From contig NZ_LR134290.1 in NCBI RefSeq assembly GCF_900636545.1, forward strand, positions 310,001 to 374,000: DNA of 64,000 nt, written 5' to 3'. Shown here one piece after another: positions 35,017 to 44,815 of the stretch (within the stretch, counting starts at the first letter, position 1; each line of letters starts with the position of its first letter). The notes beneath the pieces are model-generated. The model had not been told where the DNA came from, did not search any database, and saw nothing but the letters and a program-made list of their open reading frames with translations. The position numbers and the translations under genes are program-made. Source of the DNA: Pseudomonas mendocina (lineage in GTDB: Bacteria; Pseudomonadota; Gammaproteobacteria; Pseudomonadales; Pseudomonadaceae).

Positions 35017-36993
35017 ATGACCCCTCCCCGTTCCCGCATCGCTTTGCAACTGGCAGTTGCCTTGGCGCTGGTGCTGGTATTGCTGATCAGCATCAGCACC
35101 CTGTTCGCCCTGCGTTCGCTGAACAGCGCCAACCTGGTGACCCGCGCCGAGCATCTGGGCAGCGAAGCGCGCCTGCTGGCTGACCAACTGGACACCTTCC
35201 ACGGCAGCCTGCGCGACAGTACGCAGCGCCTGGCTGGGCTGTTCGAGCAGCGCTTCAGTAGCGGCCTGCAGGTGCGCGACGATGAGCGCATTACCGTCGG
35301 CAGCCTGCAGCCCCCGGCGCTCTACTGGGGGGCGACGCGACTCAACAACGACTTCAGTGAAGTCGACGACTTCACCCGCATGACTGCTGGCGTCGCTACC
35401 GTGTTCGTACGCCACGGTGAGGAGTTCGTGCGCATCACCACGTCGCTGACCAAGCAGGACGGTACGCGCGCGCTCGGTACTGTGCTGGACCACCAGCACC
35501 CGGCCTACCAGCGCTTGCTGTCCGGCCAGAACTACGTCGGTCGCGCGCTACTGTTCGACCGCTACTACATGACCCAGTACACCCCGGTACGCGATTCTGG
35601 CGGGAGAGTGATCGCGGTGCTGTTCGTCGGCTTCGACTACACCGACGCGCAGAACCTGCAGATGCGTAACCTCACGGATTTCCGTATCGGCAGCACGGGC
35701 TCGCTGGCCTTGCTCGACGAACAGGGCAAGTGGCTCGTGCCCCCGGCTGGTGCAGTGACCATGAGCACGCTGCCCGAAGCGCTCGCCGAGCTGATTGCCA
35801 ACCCAGGCAAGGGTGGTTTCTGGAGCGATGGGCGCGACGAGTTCTACAGCGTCGCCATGCCATTTGCCGGCGGCCCCTGGACGGTGCTGGCAAGCATGCC
35901 GCGTGAAGAAATCCAGGCTGTCACCTGGCGGGTCGGTACCCAGTTGGCCATCGGCAGCGCGCTGACCCTGCTGCTGGCGGTGATCGCCGTGGTCTGGCTG
36001 CTACGGCGCAAGCTGCGCCCGCTGGGTGATCTGGTGCAGCAGGCGCAGGCGTTGGGCGCCGGTCATCTCGGTGCGCGCATGGCGCCGTCCAGTGACGACG
36101 AAATCGGCGAGCTTGCCCGCAGTTTCAATCGCATGGGTGAGGCTCTGGCGAGCATGGTGGCGGGTATTCGCAGCGCTGCTCAGGATGTCAGCGCCCGCTC
36201 TCAGGCGATGTCGACGCTGTCGCGTGATGCCTATCAGGGTATTGATCAGCAGTCCGGCGAGATCACCAGCATGGCCGGTGCGGTGGAGGAGTTCAGCGCC
36301 ACCTCGCAGAACATCGCCGACAACATGCGCAGCACCGAGCGCCTGGCCAGTGACAACGCCCAGCAGACCCGTATCGGTCGCACCTCGATGGATCAGGCCT
36401 CAGAGGCGCTGGTGCAGATTGCCGAGGCGCTGGAGCAGACCTCGACCGTGATCAACAGCCTGGGCCAGCGCTCGCAGGAAATCGGCGGCATCGTCAGTGT
36501 GATTACCTCGATTGCCGATCAGACCAACCTGCTGGCGCTCAATGCAGCCATCGAAGCGGCGCGCGCCGGTGAGCAGGGCCGCGGTTTCGCCGTGGTCGCT
36601 GACGAGGTGCGCAACCTTGCCGGACGTACCCGCGAGGCGACCAACGAAATCTCGACGATGATCGGCAGCATCCAGAGTGAGACCAGCAGCGCCATTGTCA
36701 CCATGGAGCAGGGCCGCCAACTGATGCAGGACGGCCTGGAACGCAACGCCAAGGTAGCTGCGGCGCTGGCGCAGATCAGTGAGCAGAGCGAGGCAGCGGG
36801 CGAACAGTTCACTGCGATCACCACTGCCACCAGTGAGCAGAGCAGCACCGCCACCGTACTTAGTGCCAACCTGCAGAGCATCGCCCAGGCCAACGGCGAG
36901 CAGCGTGAGGTGGTTGCCAACCTGGCCGACACAGCCCGCGAGCTGGATCGCCTTGCCGCTCAGTTGCGTCAGGAGGTTGAGCGCTTCCGCTGA
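35017..36993 (+). CDS. Methyl-accepting chemotaxis protein with Cache sensor
   Basis: A 658-residue transmembrane chemoreceptor. TM1 is at about residues 8-30. The periplasmic sensor (about 35-305) looks like a Cache_3-Cache_2 fusion ([49 protein letters not shown]). TM2 is at about 310-330, followed by HAMP (about 332-385). The signalling domain contains the hairpin [36 protein letters not shown]. No C-terminal CheR-docking pentapeptide is present. Ligand unknown; Cache MCPs often detect small organic acids or amines. ATG 35017 follows GAGAGG. Confidence 0.93.
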   Translation: MTPPRSRIALQLAVALALVLVLLISISTLFALRSLNSANLVTRAEHLGSEARLLADQLDTFHGSLRDSTQRLAGLFEQRFSSGLQVRDDERITVGSLQPPALYWGATRLNNDFSEVDDFTRMTAGVATVFVRHGEEFVRITTSLTKQDGTRALGTVLDHQHPAYQRLLSGQNYVGRALLFDRYYMTQYTPVRDSGGRVIAVLFVGFDYTDAQNLQMRNLTDFRIGSTGSLALLDEQGKWLVPPAGAVTMSTLPEALAELIANPGKGGFWSDGRDEFYSVAMPFAGGPWTVLASMPREEIQAVTWRVGTQLAIGSALTLLLAVIAVVWLLRRKLRPLGDLVQQAQALGAGHLGARMAPSSDDEIGELARSFNRMGEALASMVAGIRSAAQDVSARSQAMSTLSRDAYQGIDQQSGEITSMAGAVEEFSATSQNIADNMRSTERLASDNAQQTRIGRTSMDQASEALVQIAEALEQTSTVINSLGQRSQEIGGIVSVITSIADQTNLLALNAAIEAARAGEQGRGFAVVADEVRNLAGRTREATNEISTMIGSIQSETSSAIVTMEQGRQLMQDGLERNAKVAAALAQISEQSEAAGEQFTAITTATSEQSSTATVLSANLQSIAQANGEQREVVANLADTARELDRLAAQLRQEVERFR

Positions 36994-36994
36994 T

Positions 36995-38488
36995 TCAGCC
37001 TGCGGCGGGGCGATACTGCAGTGCTTCGGCCAGGTGCTCGCGGCCGATCGACTGCCGCTCCGCGAGGTCGGCAAGGGTGCGTGCGACCTTGAGGACTCGA
37101 TGCGCTGCGCGTAGGGACAGGCCGAGGCGCTCGCAGGCGTTCTCCAGCCATTGGCGATCCGCGTCGCTCAGCGCGCAGTGCTGGCGCAGGCCAGGCAGGT
37201 CGAGAAAGGCATTGGCCACGCCCTGGCGCCGCACCTGGCGTTGACGAGCGTTGGCCACCTTGGCCGCAGCCTGAGCGGTGCTTTCACCTTCTTGCAGGGG
37301 CATCTCCAGGGCTGTGCTTTCGCGGGCCACCGTCAGGTGCAGGTCGATACGATCGAGCAGCGGCCCGGACAGCTTGGCGCGGTAGCGCTGGATCTGCTCC
37401 GGTGTGCAGCGGCAGCGGTTGCTCGGGTCGCCCAGATAGCCGCAAGGGCAGGGATTCATGGCGGCAACGAGCTGAAAGCGGGCGGGAAAACGTACCTTGT
37501 CGCGCGCCCGGGCAATGACGATATGGCCACTCTCCAGCGGTTCGCGCAGCACCTCCAGCACCTTTCTGTCGAACTCCGGCAGTTCGTCCAGGAACAGCAC
37601 GCCCTGGTGCGCTAGCGTGATTTCGCCAGGCTGCGGGCGACTGCCGCCGCCGACCAGCGCTGGCCCCGAAGCGCTATGGTGTGGTGTGCGAAAGGGCCTC
37701 TGCGGCCAATGCTGCAATGGCGTATGGCTGGCCACCGAATGGATGGCGGCCACCTGCAGCGCCTCGCTTTCATCCAGCGGTGGCAGCAGCCCGGGCAGGC
37801 GGCTGGCCAGCAGTGTCTTGCCGGTGCCGGGCGGACCACTGAGCAGCAAATTGTGCGAGCCGGCGGCAGCCACCAGCAGCGCACGTTTGGCCGCCAGTTG
37901 GCCCTGGACTTCGGCCAGGTCCGGGTAAGGCAGGCTCTGTCTGAGCAGTCCCTGTGCGGCATAGGGCTCGAGTGGCGCGCTGCCGTTGAGGTGTGCCGCG
38001 ATCTGCAACAGATGTTCGACGGCGATGACTTTCAGCCCCGAAGCGAGGCTGGCTTCCTCGGCATTGGCTTGCGGCACCAACAGGGTGCGCCCGGCTTCGC
38101 GCGCTGCCAAGGCGGCCGGTAATACGCCCTGTACCGGACGTACCGCGCCGGACAGCGCCAGCTCGCCCAGGCATTCGTATTCGTCGAGCGACCCTGCCGG
38201 CACCTGGCCGCTGGCAGCGAGAATGCCCAAGGCAATGGCGAGATCGAAGCGACCGCCGTCCTTCGGCAGGTCTGCCGGCGCCAGATTCAAGGTAATGCGC
38301 TTGCTCGGAAACTCGAAGGCTGCGTTGAGGATGGCGCTGCGCACGCGGTCCTTGCTTTCCTTGACCGCGGTCTCCGGCAGGCCCACCAGCGTCAGCGAGG
38401 GCAGGCCGTTGGCCAGGTGCGCTTCGACAGTGACGGCCGGTGCTTCTACGCCTACCTGGGCGCGGCTATGGACGATGGCCAGGGACAT
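36995..38488 (-). CDS. comM: Mg-chelatase-like ATPase ComM (YifB)
   Basis: AAA+ protein of 497 residues that acts as a branch-migration helicase in natural transformation in Vibrio and is widespread in non-competent bacteria. The N-terminal ChlI-like region starts SLAIVHSRAQVGVEAPAV. Walker A is LLLSGPPGTGKTLLASRLPG (about 217-236) and Walker B GVLFLDELPEF. A cysteine cluster AMNPCPCGYLGDPSNRCRC follows. The C-terminal Mg-chelatase helical domain ends the protein. Its stop nearly abuts the convergent chemoreceptor gene. The ATG has GGAGCG upstream. Confidence 0.95.
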   Translation of the reverse strand: MSLAIVHSRAQVGVEAPAVTVEAHLANGLPSLTLVGLPETAVKESKDRVRSAILNAAFEFPSKRITLNLAPADLPKDGGRFDLAIALGILAASGQVPAGSLDEYECLGELALSGAVRPVQGVLPAALAAREAGRTLLVPQANAEEASLASGLKVIAVEHLLQIAAHLNGSAPLEPYAAQGLLRQSLPYPDLAEVQGQLAAKRALLVAAAGSHNLLLSGPPGTGKTLLASRLPGLLPPLDESEALQVAAIHSVASHTPLQHWPQRPFRTPHHSASGPALVGGGSRPQPGEITLAHQGVLFLDELPEFDRKVLEVLREPLESGHIVIARARDKVRFPARFQLVAAMNPCPCGYLGDPSNRCRCTPEQIQRYRAKLSGPLLDRIDLHLTVARESTALEMPLQEGESTAQAAAKVANARQRQVRRQGVANAFLDLPGLRQHCALSDADRQWLENACERLGLSLRAAHRVLKVARTLADLAERQSIGREHLAEALQYRPAAG

Positions 38489-38520
38489 GATCGCTCCTTG
38501 ATCAAGTGGGGTGCAGTGCC

Positions 38521-38573
38521 TGTAGGAGCGGCTTCAGCCGCGAAGCCTGTGCGCGGCTGAAGCCGCTCCTACA
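38521..38573. repeat. REP inverted pair (perfect 22-bp arms)
   Basis: TGTAGGAGCGGCTTCAGCCG at 38521 and its exact inverse ending at 38573 form a 22-bp palindrome around nine bases. Pseudomonas REPIN type, between comM and ubiK. Confidence 0.92.
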
Positions 38574-38581
38574 ACATAACC

Positions 38582-38839
38582 TTAGTCTGCGGCAGTGAGC
38601 TTGGCTTCCAGCTCCGCGACCTTGGCTTCCAATGCTTCGAGGCGAGCGCGGGTACGGGCGAGAACCACCATCTGGCTGTCGAACTCTTCACGGCTGACCA
38701 GTTCCAGCTTGCTGAAACCACTTTGCAGCAGGGCTTTGAACTGGGCCTCCAGCTCGGCGCGCGGCAACGGGCTATCACCGCCGAACAGGCGTGAGGCGTG
38801 GCTACTGAGGGTGTCGAGCAGGGCTTTGGGCGGCAGCAT
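38582..38839 (-). CDS. ubiK: Ubiquinone biosynthesis accessory factor UbiK (BMFP family)
   Basis: An 85-residue member of the membrane-fusogenic BMFP family that binds UbiJ and supports aerobic ubiquinone synthesis. The N-terminal amphipathic segment MLPPKALLDTLSSHASRLF is followed by LPRAELEAQFKALLQSGFSKLELVSREEFD and a C-terminal coiled coil (ARTRARLEALEAKVAELEAKL). The ATG at 38837-38839 matches the family; a 67-codon upstream extension overlaps the glnK promoter region and is not real. A REPIN separates it from comM. Confidence 0.92.
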   Translation of the reverse strand: MLPPKALLDTLSSHASRLFGGDSPLPRAELEAQFKALLQSGFSKLELVSREEFDSQMVVLARTRARLEALEAKVAELEAKLTAAD

Positions 38840-38941
38840 GATCAGGTTCCGTAAACAGATGGTCGGCAGTGTAGCACGCGACTCCAGTCGGGACGTTTGG
38901 GCATTGGTTGCACGATTTTTGAGCATGCAAAGACGCGCTGC

Positions 38942-38958
38942 TGCACCAAGATTGTGCG
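38942..38958. promoter_or_regulatory. NtrC-type binding site upstream of glnK
   Basis: TGCACCAAGATTGTGCG follows the NtrC dyad TGCACCA-N3-TGGTGCA with all seven left-arm and five of seven right-arm positions. It lies about 80 bases upstream of the first sigma-54-like element. Confidence 0.65.
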
Positions 38959-39034
38959 TGAGATTTCGCCTTGATCTATGGGCAAAGCCCCCATGCGCCG
39001 GTAAAAGCCTGACAGATGGCGCTTTTACAGGAGC

Positions 39035-39051
39035 TGGCAAGCTTTCTGCTT
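39035..39051 (+). promoter_or_regulatory. Sigma-54-like promoter element 1
   Basis: TGGCAAGCTTTCTGCTT has the required GG-N10-GC spacing and TGGCA at -24. About 200 bases before the glnK start, so the transcript would have a long leader. Confidence 0.55.
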
Positions 39052-39067
39052 AGACCCCAGCGACGCA

Positions 39068-39090
39068 TGCACCGATGCAGTACCGGTGCG
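39068..39090. promoter_or_regulatory. Second NtrC-like dyad
   Basis: TGCACC (39068-39073) and GGTGCG (39085-39090) are inverted arms separated by 11 bases, wider than the classical site. Position between the two sigma-54-like elements suits activation of element 2. Confidence 0.45.
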
Positions 39091-39150
39091 GCAGGCGAAG
39101 CGGGGGAGTGTTTCGTCTAGAGCGGTTGGTGGGTATCGACCAGGCCAGGC

Positions 39151-39167
39151 TGGAACGGTCGGTGCAT
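39151..39167 (+). promoter_or_regulatory. Sigma-54-like promoter element 2
   Basis: TGGAACGGTCGGTGCAT has GG-N10-GC spacing and TGCA at -12. It lies about 80 bases before glnK, a usual leader length, and is the better-placed candidate. Confidence 0.6.
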
Positions 39168-39198
39168 TACAAAAGCCAGACACTGCGCTTAGACTTGA

Positions 39199-39588
<390 letters not shown>

Positions 39589-39623
39589 CCCGCCTCCGAA
39601 CCCCACGCCCCAGGAGTAAACCC

Positions 39624-39812
39624 ATGACTCTGCGAACTTTCGCAGGGCTAGGAGCCCTTTTGTCCTCGAATTCTGGCCATGTGCTGTTTTCGAGGGCGAT
39701 GCCGGAGTTGGCGATACCCTCGCCACTCTGCTGTGCCAGACCCTCTTCAGGTCTCGCGCCCGGCCTAGTGATGGGAATGCCTGGTCGCCATACGGCGCAG
39801 GGGTTCCGGTGA
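39624..39812 (+). pseudogene. Possible vestigial AmtB leader between glnK and amtB
   Basis: A 62-codon frame starts at an ATG with a good ribosome binding site (CAGGAG, 39611-39616). The first residues MTLRTFAGLGALLS resemble, from memory, the signal peptide of the Pseudomonas AmtB usually encoded directly after glnK, and AMPELAIP could be its cleavage region. The remainder is not transporter-like. The real amtB 110 bases on has a different, leaderless N terminus. The stretch may be a relic of a replaced gene, or a leader peptide. Alignment is needed to confirm. Confidence 0.4.
39645..39661 (+). terminator. Possible attenuator hairpin in the glnK-amtB spacer
   Basis: GGGCT (39645-39649) pairs with AGCCC (39653-39657), followed by TTTT. 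A second hairpin, CTGCGAA/TTCGCAG, sits at 39630-39645. The two overlap, so alternative structures are possible. The stem is short. Confidence 0.35.
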
Positions 39813-39921
39813 TCCAGAACGAGCGTGGCAACGACCTGTAAAGCATGCGGAACGCGTCCGGCGCCAACCTGGACGTTTCAACCGAACAGCGCACAACGAA
39901 AGCGCCGGCAAGAGGTGAAAA

Positions 39922-41175
39922 ATGGATAACACAGCATTGACTGCATTGCAGTACGGCTTCGATACCTTCTACTTTCTGATCTGTGGTGCCCTGGTGATGT
40001 GGATGGCAGCGGGCTTCGCCATGCTCGAGTCCGGCCTGGTGCGTGCCAAGAACACCACCGAGATCCTGACCAAGAACGTGGCCCTGTACGCCGTTGCCAG
40101 CGTCATGTACCTGGTGATCGGCTACCACATCATGTACTCCAGCCCGGAAGGCGGCATCCTGCCGAGCCTGGGTTTCCTGATCGGTGACGAGAACACCGTC
40201 GAGTCCGTTCTGGCCGGTGGCGACGATGCCCCCTACTACTCGGCGCGTTCGGACTTCTTCTTCCAGGTGGTGTTCGCCGCAACCTGCATGTCGATCGTGT
40301 CCGGTGCAGTGGCTGAGCGCATGAAGCTGTGGGCCTTCCTGGCCTTCGCGGTGGTCATGACCGGTTTCATCTACCCGGTTCAGGGCTTCTGGAAATGGGG
40401 CTCGGGCTTCCTCAACGAAGCAGGCTTCCTCGACTTCGCCGGTTCGGGCGTAGTGCACATGGCAGGTGCTTCCGCCGCTCTGGCTGGTGTGCTGCTGCTG
40501 GGCGCTCGTAAGGGCAAGTACGGTGCCAATGGCCAGGTCAATGCCATTCCCGGTGCCAACCTGCCGCTGGCCACGCTCGGTACCTTCATCCTGTGGATGG
40601 GTTGGTTCGGCTTCAACGGTGGCTCGCAGCTGAAGATGAGCACCATCGAAGACGCCAACGCCGTCGCTCAGGTGTTCACCAACACCAACATGGCCGCTGC
40701 CGGTGGCCTGATCGCCGCGCTGGTCGTGGCTCGCATCCTGTTCGGCAAGGCCGACCTGACCATGGCGCTCAACGGTGCCCTGGCCGGCCTCGTGGCCATC
40801 ACCGCCGAGCCGCTGACCCCGAGCGCGCTGCAGGCCACCCTGATCGGTAGTGTCGGCGGTGTGCTGGTGGTGTTCGCCATCCTGGGTCTGGACAAGCTGA
40901 AGATCGACGACCCGGTCGGTGCCATCTCCGTACACGGCGTGGTCGGTATCTGGGGCCTGCTGGCTGTCTGCCTGACCAACGGTGACGCTTCGCTGGGTGC
41001 TCAGCTGCTGGGTATCGTCAGCATCTTCGCCTGGGTCTTCATCGCCAGCCTGATCGTATGGAGCATCATCAAGGCAGTGATCGGCCTGCGCGTAAGCGAG
41101 GAAGAGGAATACGAGGGTGTGGATATCGCCGAGTGCGGTATGGAAGCCTACCCGGAGTTCACCGGCAAGAAGTAA
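39922..41175 (+). CDS. amtB: Ammonium transporter
   Basis: A 417-residue Amt/Mep/Rh channel with 11 predicted helices. The pore twin histidines are His179 (VVHMAGASAALAG) and His338 (ISVHGVVGIWGLL). The signature DFAGSGVVHMAGASAALAG is complete. The protein begins directly in helix 1 (MDNTALTALQYGFDTFYF) without a signal peptide, unlike AmtB of many pseudomonads. It lies 333 bases after glnK, an unusually long spacer for this pair, and is followed by a strong terminator. GlnK should gate it. Confidence 0.96.
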   Translation: MDNTALTALQYGFDTFYFLICGALVMWMAAGFAMLESGLVRAKNTTEILTKNVALYAVASVMYLVIGYHIMYSSPEGGILPSLGFLIGDENTVESVLAGGDDAPYYSARSDFFFQVVFAATCMSIVSGAVAERMKLWAFLAFAVVMTGFIYPVQGFWKWGSGFLNEAGFLDFAGSGVVHMAGASAALAGVLLLGARKGKYGANGQVNAIPGANLPLATLGTFILWMGWFGFNGGSQLKMSTIEDANAVAQVFTNTNMAAAGGLIAALVVARILFGKADLTMALNGALAGLVAITAEPLTPSALQATLIGSVGGVLVVFAILGLDKLKIDDPVGAISVHGVVGIWGLLAVCLTNGDASLGAQLLGIVSIFAWVFIASLIVWSIIKAVIGLRVSEEEEYEGVDIAECGMEAYPEFTGKK

Positions 41176-41191
41176 GCTTCGCCGGAATGAC

Positions 41192-41222
41192 AAGGGCGCC
41201 TTTTGGCGCCCTTTGTTTTTTC
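41192..41222 (+). terminator. amtB terminator
   Basis: AAGGGCGCC (41192-41200) pairs with GGCGCCCTT (41205-41213) around TTTT, followed by a T-rich tract. Confidence 0.92.
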
Positions 41223-41273
41223 TGACAGCACGCTAGAATGCGCGCGCTGGAGCCATCAAGAGTGAGAAGCGGC

Positions 41274-41699
41274 ATGTGGCAGCAACGCATCATAAGCCTG
41301 CGCCCGCGCGAACGAGGTTTTCATCTGGTGACCGAAGAGGTGCTGGCTAAATTGCCGGAACTGGCGCAGATCCGTATTGGTCTGTTGCATCTGTGGCTGC
41401 AGCACACCTCGGCATCGTTGACGGTGAACGAGAACGCCGACCCCGCGGTACGCCGCGATTTCGAGCGCTTTTTCAACCGTCTAGTGCCACAGGGTGAGGC
41501 GGGCTACGAACACGATTACGAAGGGCCGGATGATTTGCCGGCGCACTTCAAGGGCAGTTTGCTGGGCTTTCAGCTGCAGCTGCCGATACAGCAGGGACAG
41601 CTGGCGCTTGGGACCTGGCAGGGCATCTACCTAGGCGAGCACCGCGATCATGGCGGCGCTCGGCAAGTGGTGGCGACCCTGCACGGCGAGGTGATTTGA
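41274..41699 (+). CDS. YjbQ family protein (UPF0047; secondary thiamine-phosphate synthase type)
   Basis: A 141-residue protein of the YjbQ/UPF0047 family. Conserved stretches are [27 protein letters not shown] and [15 protein letters not shown] then [16 protein letters not shown]. Some members rescue thiamine-phosphate synthase mutants weakly, so the true role is uncertain. The ATG at 41274 fits the family; an in-frame ATG at 41238 would add 12 residues. It lies between amtB and sutA, as I recall from other pseudomonads. Confidence 0.88.
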   Translation: MWQQRIISLRPRERGFHLVTEEVLAKLPELAQIRIGLLHLWLQHTSASLTVNENADPAVRRDFERFFNRLVPQGEAGYEHDYEGPDDLPAHFKGSLLGFQLQLPIQQGQLALGTWQGIYLGEHRDHGGARQVVATLHGEVI

Positions 41700-41776
41700 A
41701 TTTTTTCTGGTCGTGCGGTGTACACCGTGTGGCTGGGCTATAACTAACCTGCTTTTCGCAAGTCATGAGGTTGAAC

Positions 41777-42100
41777 ATGAGCGACGAAGACCTGGAACAA
41801 GATGATCTGGAAGGGGCCGACGAGGACGATGGCGAGGAGCTGGCTGCCGCCGATGACGGCGACAGCAGCGATGACGAAGGCGACGGCGAGGTCGTAGCCA
41901 GCGGCAAGAAGAGCAAGGCCAAAGCCGTCGAAGTCGACGAGATGCCCAGCATCGAAGCCAAGCAGAAGGAACGCGATGCCCTGGCCCGTGCCATGGAAGA
42001 GTTCCTCGCCCGTGGCGGCAAGGTGCAGGAGGTGGAGCCCAACGTGGTCGCCGACCCACCCAAGAAGCCCGACAGCAAATACGGCAGCCGCCCCATCTGA
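41777..42100 (+). CDS. sutA: RNA polymerase-binding transcription factor SutA
   Basis: A 107-residue, mostly disordered protein. The N-terminal about 45 residues are extremely acidic (runs of D and E). The central helix region (EMPSIEAKQKERDALARAMEEFLARGG) and C-terminal tail ending SKYGSRPI match SutA. In P. aeruginosa SutA binds RNA polymerase and raises expression of ribosomal and housekeeping genes during slow growth. The ATG at 41777 follows GAGG; an in-frame ATG at 41765 is less likely. It has its own terminator. Confidence 0.9.
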   Translation: MSDEDLEQDDLEGADEDDGEELAAADDGDSSDDEGDGEVVASGKKSKAKAVEVDEMPSIEAKQKERDALARAMEEFLARGGKVQEVEPNVVADPPKKPDSKYGSRPI

Positions 42101-42118
42101 GGACGGCTCGCTGCAAGG

Positions 42119-42143
42119 AACCCGCCCCTGTGGCGGGTTTTTT
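42119..42143 (+). terminator. sutA terminator
   Basis: AACCCGCC (42119-42126) pairs with GGCGGGTT (42132-42139), followed by a T run. Confidence 0.9.
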
Positions 42144-42238
42144 GTTGCCCGTCATCCCTGGCGACGATTCGGGCACACCGTCCGCGGCTCTTCGGTGAGA
42201 CGGCCAGGCTGTTCATTTGCGGTCGTGCGCGTTTGGCA

Positions 42239-42307
42239 CCCCTCTCCCATTTATGGGAGAGGGGCTGGGGGATGGGGCCGAAAACCACGCAAATCTGCCG
42301 GCTACCT
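42239..42307. repeat. 69-bp interspersed repeat, copy 2
   Basis: Aligns without gaps to 9247-9315. The 26-base hairpin differs at one loop position and the last 13 bases are identical (CTGCCGGCTACCT). It sits in the spacer between sutA and the HAD gene. Confidence 0.8.
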
Positions 42308-42386
42308 GATCACTGGGCAGCGGTTGTGTCGTGAGTATCGACGCCGTGCGCGGCTTGTTCTCAGGAGCTCAGGTCCACTCTGCGGG

Positions 42387-43088
42387 TCAGCGCGTCCAGC
42401 TACCCAGCAATGCCGGTAGTTCGGCCAGGCTGGCGATCTGCGCATCCGGCGTGGTTTCGCCCTCCCAGAGTCGACCTTGCGGGTTGAACCAGATCGCCCG
42501 CATGCCGGCCGCCTGAGCGCCGGCGATATCGTCGCTGGGATGATCGCCGATATGCACGGCGCGCTCTGCTGCTACGCCGCCTGCGCGGCTCAAGGCTTCA
42601 CGGAAGGGCTTCGGGTCAGGCTTGCCGATGCCCAATTCTTCGGCGCACAGGGCGAAGCGGAAGTATTCCGACAGGCCCAGGCGCCGTACATCGGCATTGC
42701 CGTTGGTGATCACGCCGAGCATGAACCGTTCGGCCAGCGCCTCCAGCGTCGGGTGTACCTCGGCGAACAGCGCGACCTGATGGCGGGCGCTGAGAAATAC
42801 CTGGAATCCGGCCTCGGCCAGCGTCTGCGCCTCGCTGTGCGGGTAGCCGGCGTCTTCCAGGGCGTGAAACAGAATGCGCCGGCGTAGTTCGCTGAGGCGA
42901 TGTTTGAGCATCGGTTCGGCTTCGAGCAGGCGGCTGCGCACGGCCCAGAGGTGTTCGACCGGTACCGCACCCAGACGCGGCGCGTGCAGGGCGAGCCAGT
43001 TGCGCAGGGCTGCTTCGGCGTCCTGCATGACCGGCGTGACGTCCCAAAGCGTGTCGTCGAGGTCGAAGGTGATCAGTTCAATGCTCAT
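42387..43088 (-). CDS. HAD-family phosphatase (YigB-like)
   Basis: A 233-residue haloacid dehalogenase-type hydrolase. Motif I is FDLDDTLWD (nucleophile Asp9 and Asp11), motif II is VITNGN, and motifs III/IV are GKPDPKPF and [18 protein letters not shown]. It resembles YigB, which dephosphorylates a riboflavin precursor, but substrate range in this family is broad. Its start overlaps the xerC stop by four bases (ATGA), so it is the last gene of the lysA-dapF-xerC cluster. Confidence 0.9.
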   Translation of the reverse strand: MSIELITFDLDDTLWDVTPVMQDAEAALRNWLALHAPRLGAVPVEHLWAVRSRLLEAEPMLKHRLSELRRRILFHALEDAGYPHSEAQTLAEAGFQVFLSARHQVALFAEVHPTLEALAERFMLGVITNGNADVRRLGLSEYFRFALCAEELGIGKPDPKPFREALSRAGGVAAERAVHIGDHPSDDIAGAQAAGMRAIWFNPQGRLWEGETTPDAQIASLAELPALLGSWTR

Positions 43089-43981
43089 TCGGAACCGCCT
43101 TTGCGTTTGGCCCTGGGGTGGGCCTGGTCATAGACATTGGCCAGGTGCTGGAAATCCAGGTGGGTGTAGATCTGCGTGGTGGCGATATCGGCGTGTCCGA
43201 GCAACTCTTGTACGGCGCGCAGATCCTGCGAGGACTCCAGCATATGGCTGGCGAAGCTGTGGCGCAGCATGTGCGGATGCAGATGCTGGCCGAGCTCGCG
43301 TACGCCGGCCTGACGCACGCGCAGCTGCACCGCACGCGGCCCGAGGCGGCGGCCCTGCTGGCTGATGAACACCGCGCCATCGCTCGGGTTGGCCAGCTTG
43401 CGAAGGGGCAGCCACTGCTCCAGCGCCTGGCGTGCCAGGCTTCCGACCGGCAGTTCGCGCACTTTGTTGCCTTTGCCACGTACGCGCACCAGACCGGCTG
43501 GCAGGTCCAGGCCGTCGAGATCAAGGCCAACCAGCTCGGACAGGCGCAGCCCCGAGGAATAGAACAATTCGAGCATGGCCTGGTCGCGGCGGGCGATGAA
43601 GTCGTCCTCCACCGCGCCATCGAGCAGTTGTGCGCTGCGGTCGGCGTCCAGCGTGCGCGGCAGGCGGCGTTCGCGTTTCGGAGGGCTGAGGCCGGTGGCC
43701 GGGTCGTGGCGGCACAGGCCTTCACGCAACAGATATTGATAGAGGCCGCGGGTGGCCGAGAGCAGACGTGCCAGGCTGCGGCTGGACAGGCCTTGCTGAT
43801 GCAGGCGGGCGACCAGGCGGCGCAGGTTGCGGGTATCCAGCTCGGCCCAGTCGCTCAGGCCTTCGGCTTCGCAGAATGCCAGCACCTTGCCGAGGTCACG
43901 GCGATAGCCGTCGAGGGTATGCACCGACACCTGGCGCTCGCGGCGCAGGTGTTCGAGGTAGGCGTCGAGTCGATCGTGCAT
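43085..43981 (-). CDS. xerC: Site-specific tyrosine recombinase XerC
   Basis: A 298-residue recombinase that resolves chromosome dimers at dif with XerD and FtsK. The N-terminal core-binding domain covers residues about 1-90. The catalytic set is complete: Arg146 (SGLRLSE), Lys170, His237 and Arg240 ([14 protein letters not shown]), His263 ([11 protein letters not shown]) and nucleophile Tyr272. The position after dapF-DUF484 is the standard gammaproteobacterial order and favours XerC over XerD. It overlaps the HAD gene at its 3' end; a REPIN separates it from DUF484. Confidence 0.96.
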   Translation of the reverse strand: MHDRLDAYLEHLRRERQVSVHTLDGYRRDLGKVLAFCEAEGLSDWAELDTRNLRRLVARLHQQGLSSRSLARLLSATRGLYQYLLREGLCRHDPATGLSPPKRERRLPRTLDADRSAQLLDGAVEDDFIARRDQAMLELFYSSGLRLSELVGLDLDGLDLPAGLVRVRGKGNKVRELPVGSLARQALEQWLPLRKLANPSDGAVFISQQGRRLGPRAVQLRVRQAGVRELGQHLHPHMLRHSFASHMLESSQDLRAVQELLGHADIATTQIYTHLDFQHLANVYDQAHPRAKRKGGSE

Positions 43982-44000
43982 CGATGCTCCCAGAGGTCAT

Positions 44001-44070
44001 GTAGGAGCGAATTCATTAGCGATCATGGCTGGCTCGGCGTCCACCCTATCGCGAATGAATTCGCTCCTAC
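44001..44070. repeat. REPIN with GAATTCATT-type arms
   Basis: GTAGGAGCGAATTCATTAGC (from 44001) and an inverse ending GAATTCGCTCCTAC (44070) flank about 26 bases. The arms differ from the REPIN at 38521 in their inner sequence, so it is a distinct REP subclass. It lies inside the DUF484-xerC spacer. Confidence 0.9.
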
Positions 44071-44116
44071 AAAGTCGGCAAGCTATGAGCCCGCGTTCGA
44101 TGGGGCAAGCGCTGCG

Positions 44117-44815
44117 TCAGCGTACCGAGCGCAGCGGTGTGGCGAAACTGGGCAGCACGCGCGCCAGGACTTCGGCGATATAGCCAAGGAACAGCGTACC
44201 GAGCGAGCTCTTGTAGTGCTGCGGGTCGGCGCTGCCGATGGCGAGAATGCCATGCAGGCCCTGATGGCTGAGGCTGACCACGGCAGCGGAGCCGACTTGC
44301 GCCGCGTCTTCCTTGCCGAAGAGAAACTCCAGCTCGTGCGGGCGTAGCACGCCGCAGATGGTCTTGCCGCCGCTGAGCAGGCCGCCGACCTGTTGATGCG
44401 CCTCGGCCGAGCTGACCGAGCGACCGACCGGCAGTTTGTTGTCGCTGAACAGGATCAGGCCGACGAAGGGCACCTGAAACTCGTGGCGCAGGCTGTCTTC
44501 GACCACGCCAACCACTTCCTCAAGGCTGCCGGCATCGAGCAGGTCGAGCACCAAGCGGCGGGTCTTGTCGAACAGGCGGTCGTTGTCGCGGGCCACGTCC
44601 ATCAGTTGGCCGAGGCGGTGGCGCATCTCGATGTTGCGCTCGCGTAGCAGCTTGACCTGGCGCTCGACCAGCGACACGGCGTTGCCGGGCTGGTGTGGAA
44701 TGCGCAGTTCGGGGATCAGTTCTTCATGGTCGATGAAGAACTCCGGGTGCAGGCGCAGATAGGCTGCAACCGTTTCCGAATCGAGCGGTTTGGGCGAATC
44801 CTGCTGGTCGGTCAT
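44117..44815 (-). CDS. DUF484 family protein
   Basis: A 232-residue protein of the DUF484 family, a GAF-like fold. The N terminus ([26 protein letters not shown]) and the [22 protein letters not shown] coiled segment are diagnostic. Function unknown; the family is nearly always encoded between dapF and xerC. The ATG at 44813-44815 overlaps the dapF TGA, so the genes are coupled. A much longer frame upstream is antisense-like shadow and was ignored. Confidence 0.9.
   Translation of the reverse strand: MTDQQDSPKPLDSETVAAYLRLHPEFFIDHEELIPELRIPHQPGNAVSLVERQVKLLRERNIEMRHRLGQLMDVARDNDRLFDKTRRLVLDLLDAGSLEEVVGVVEDSLRHEFQVPFVGLILFSDNKLPVGRSVSSAEAHQQVGGLLSGGKTICGVLRPHELEFLFGKEDAAQVGSAAVVSLSHQGLHGILAIGSADPQHYKSSLGTLFLGYIAEVLARVLPSFATPLRSVR

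Noticed and set aside
43118..44347. Plus-strand frame of about 409 codons opposite xerC and DUF484
   Set aside because: Antisense shadow crossing a REPIN and two recognised genes.
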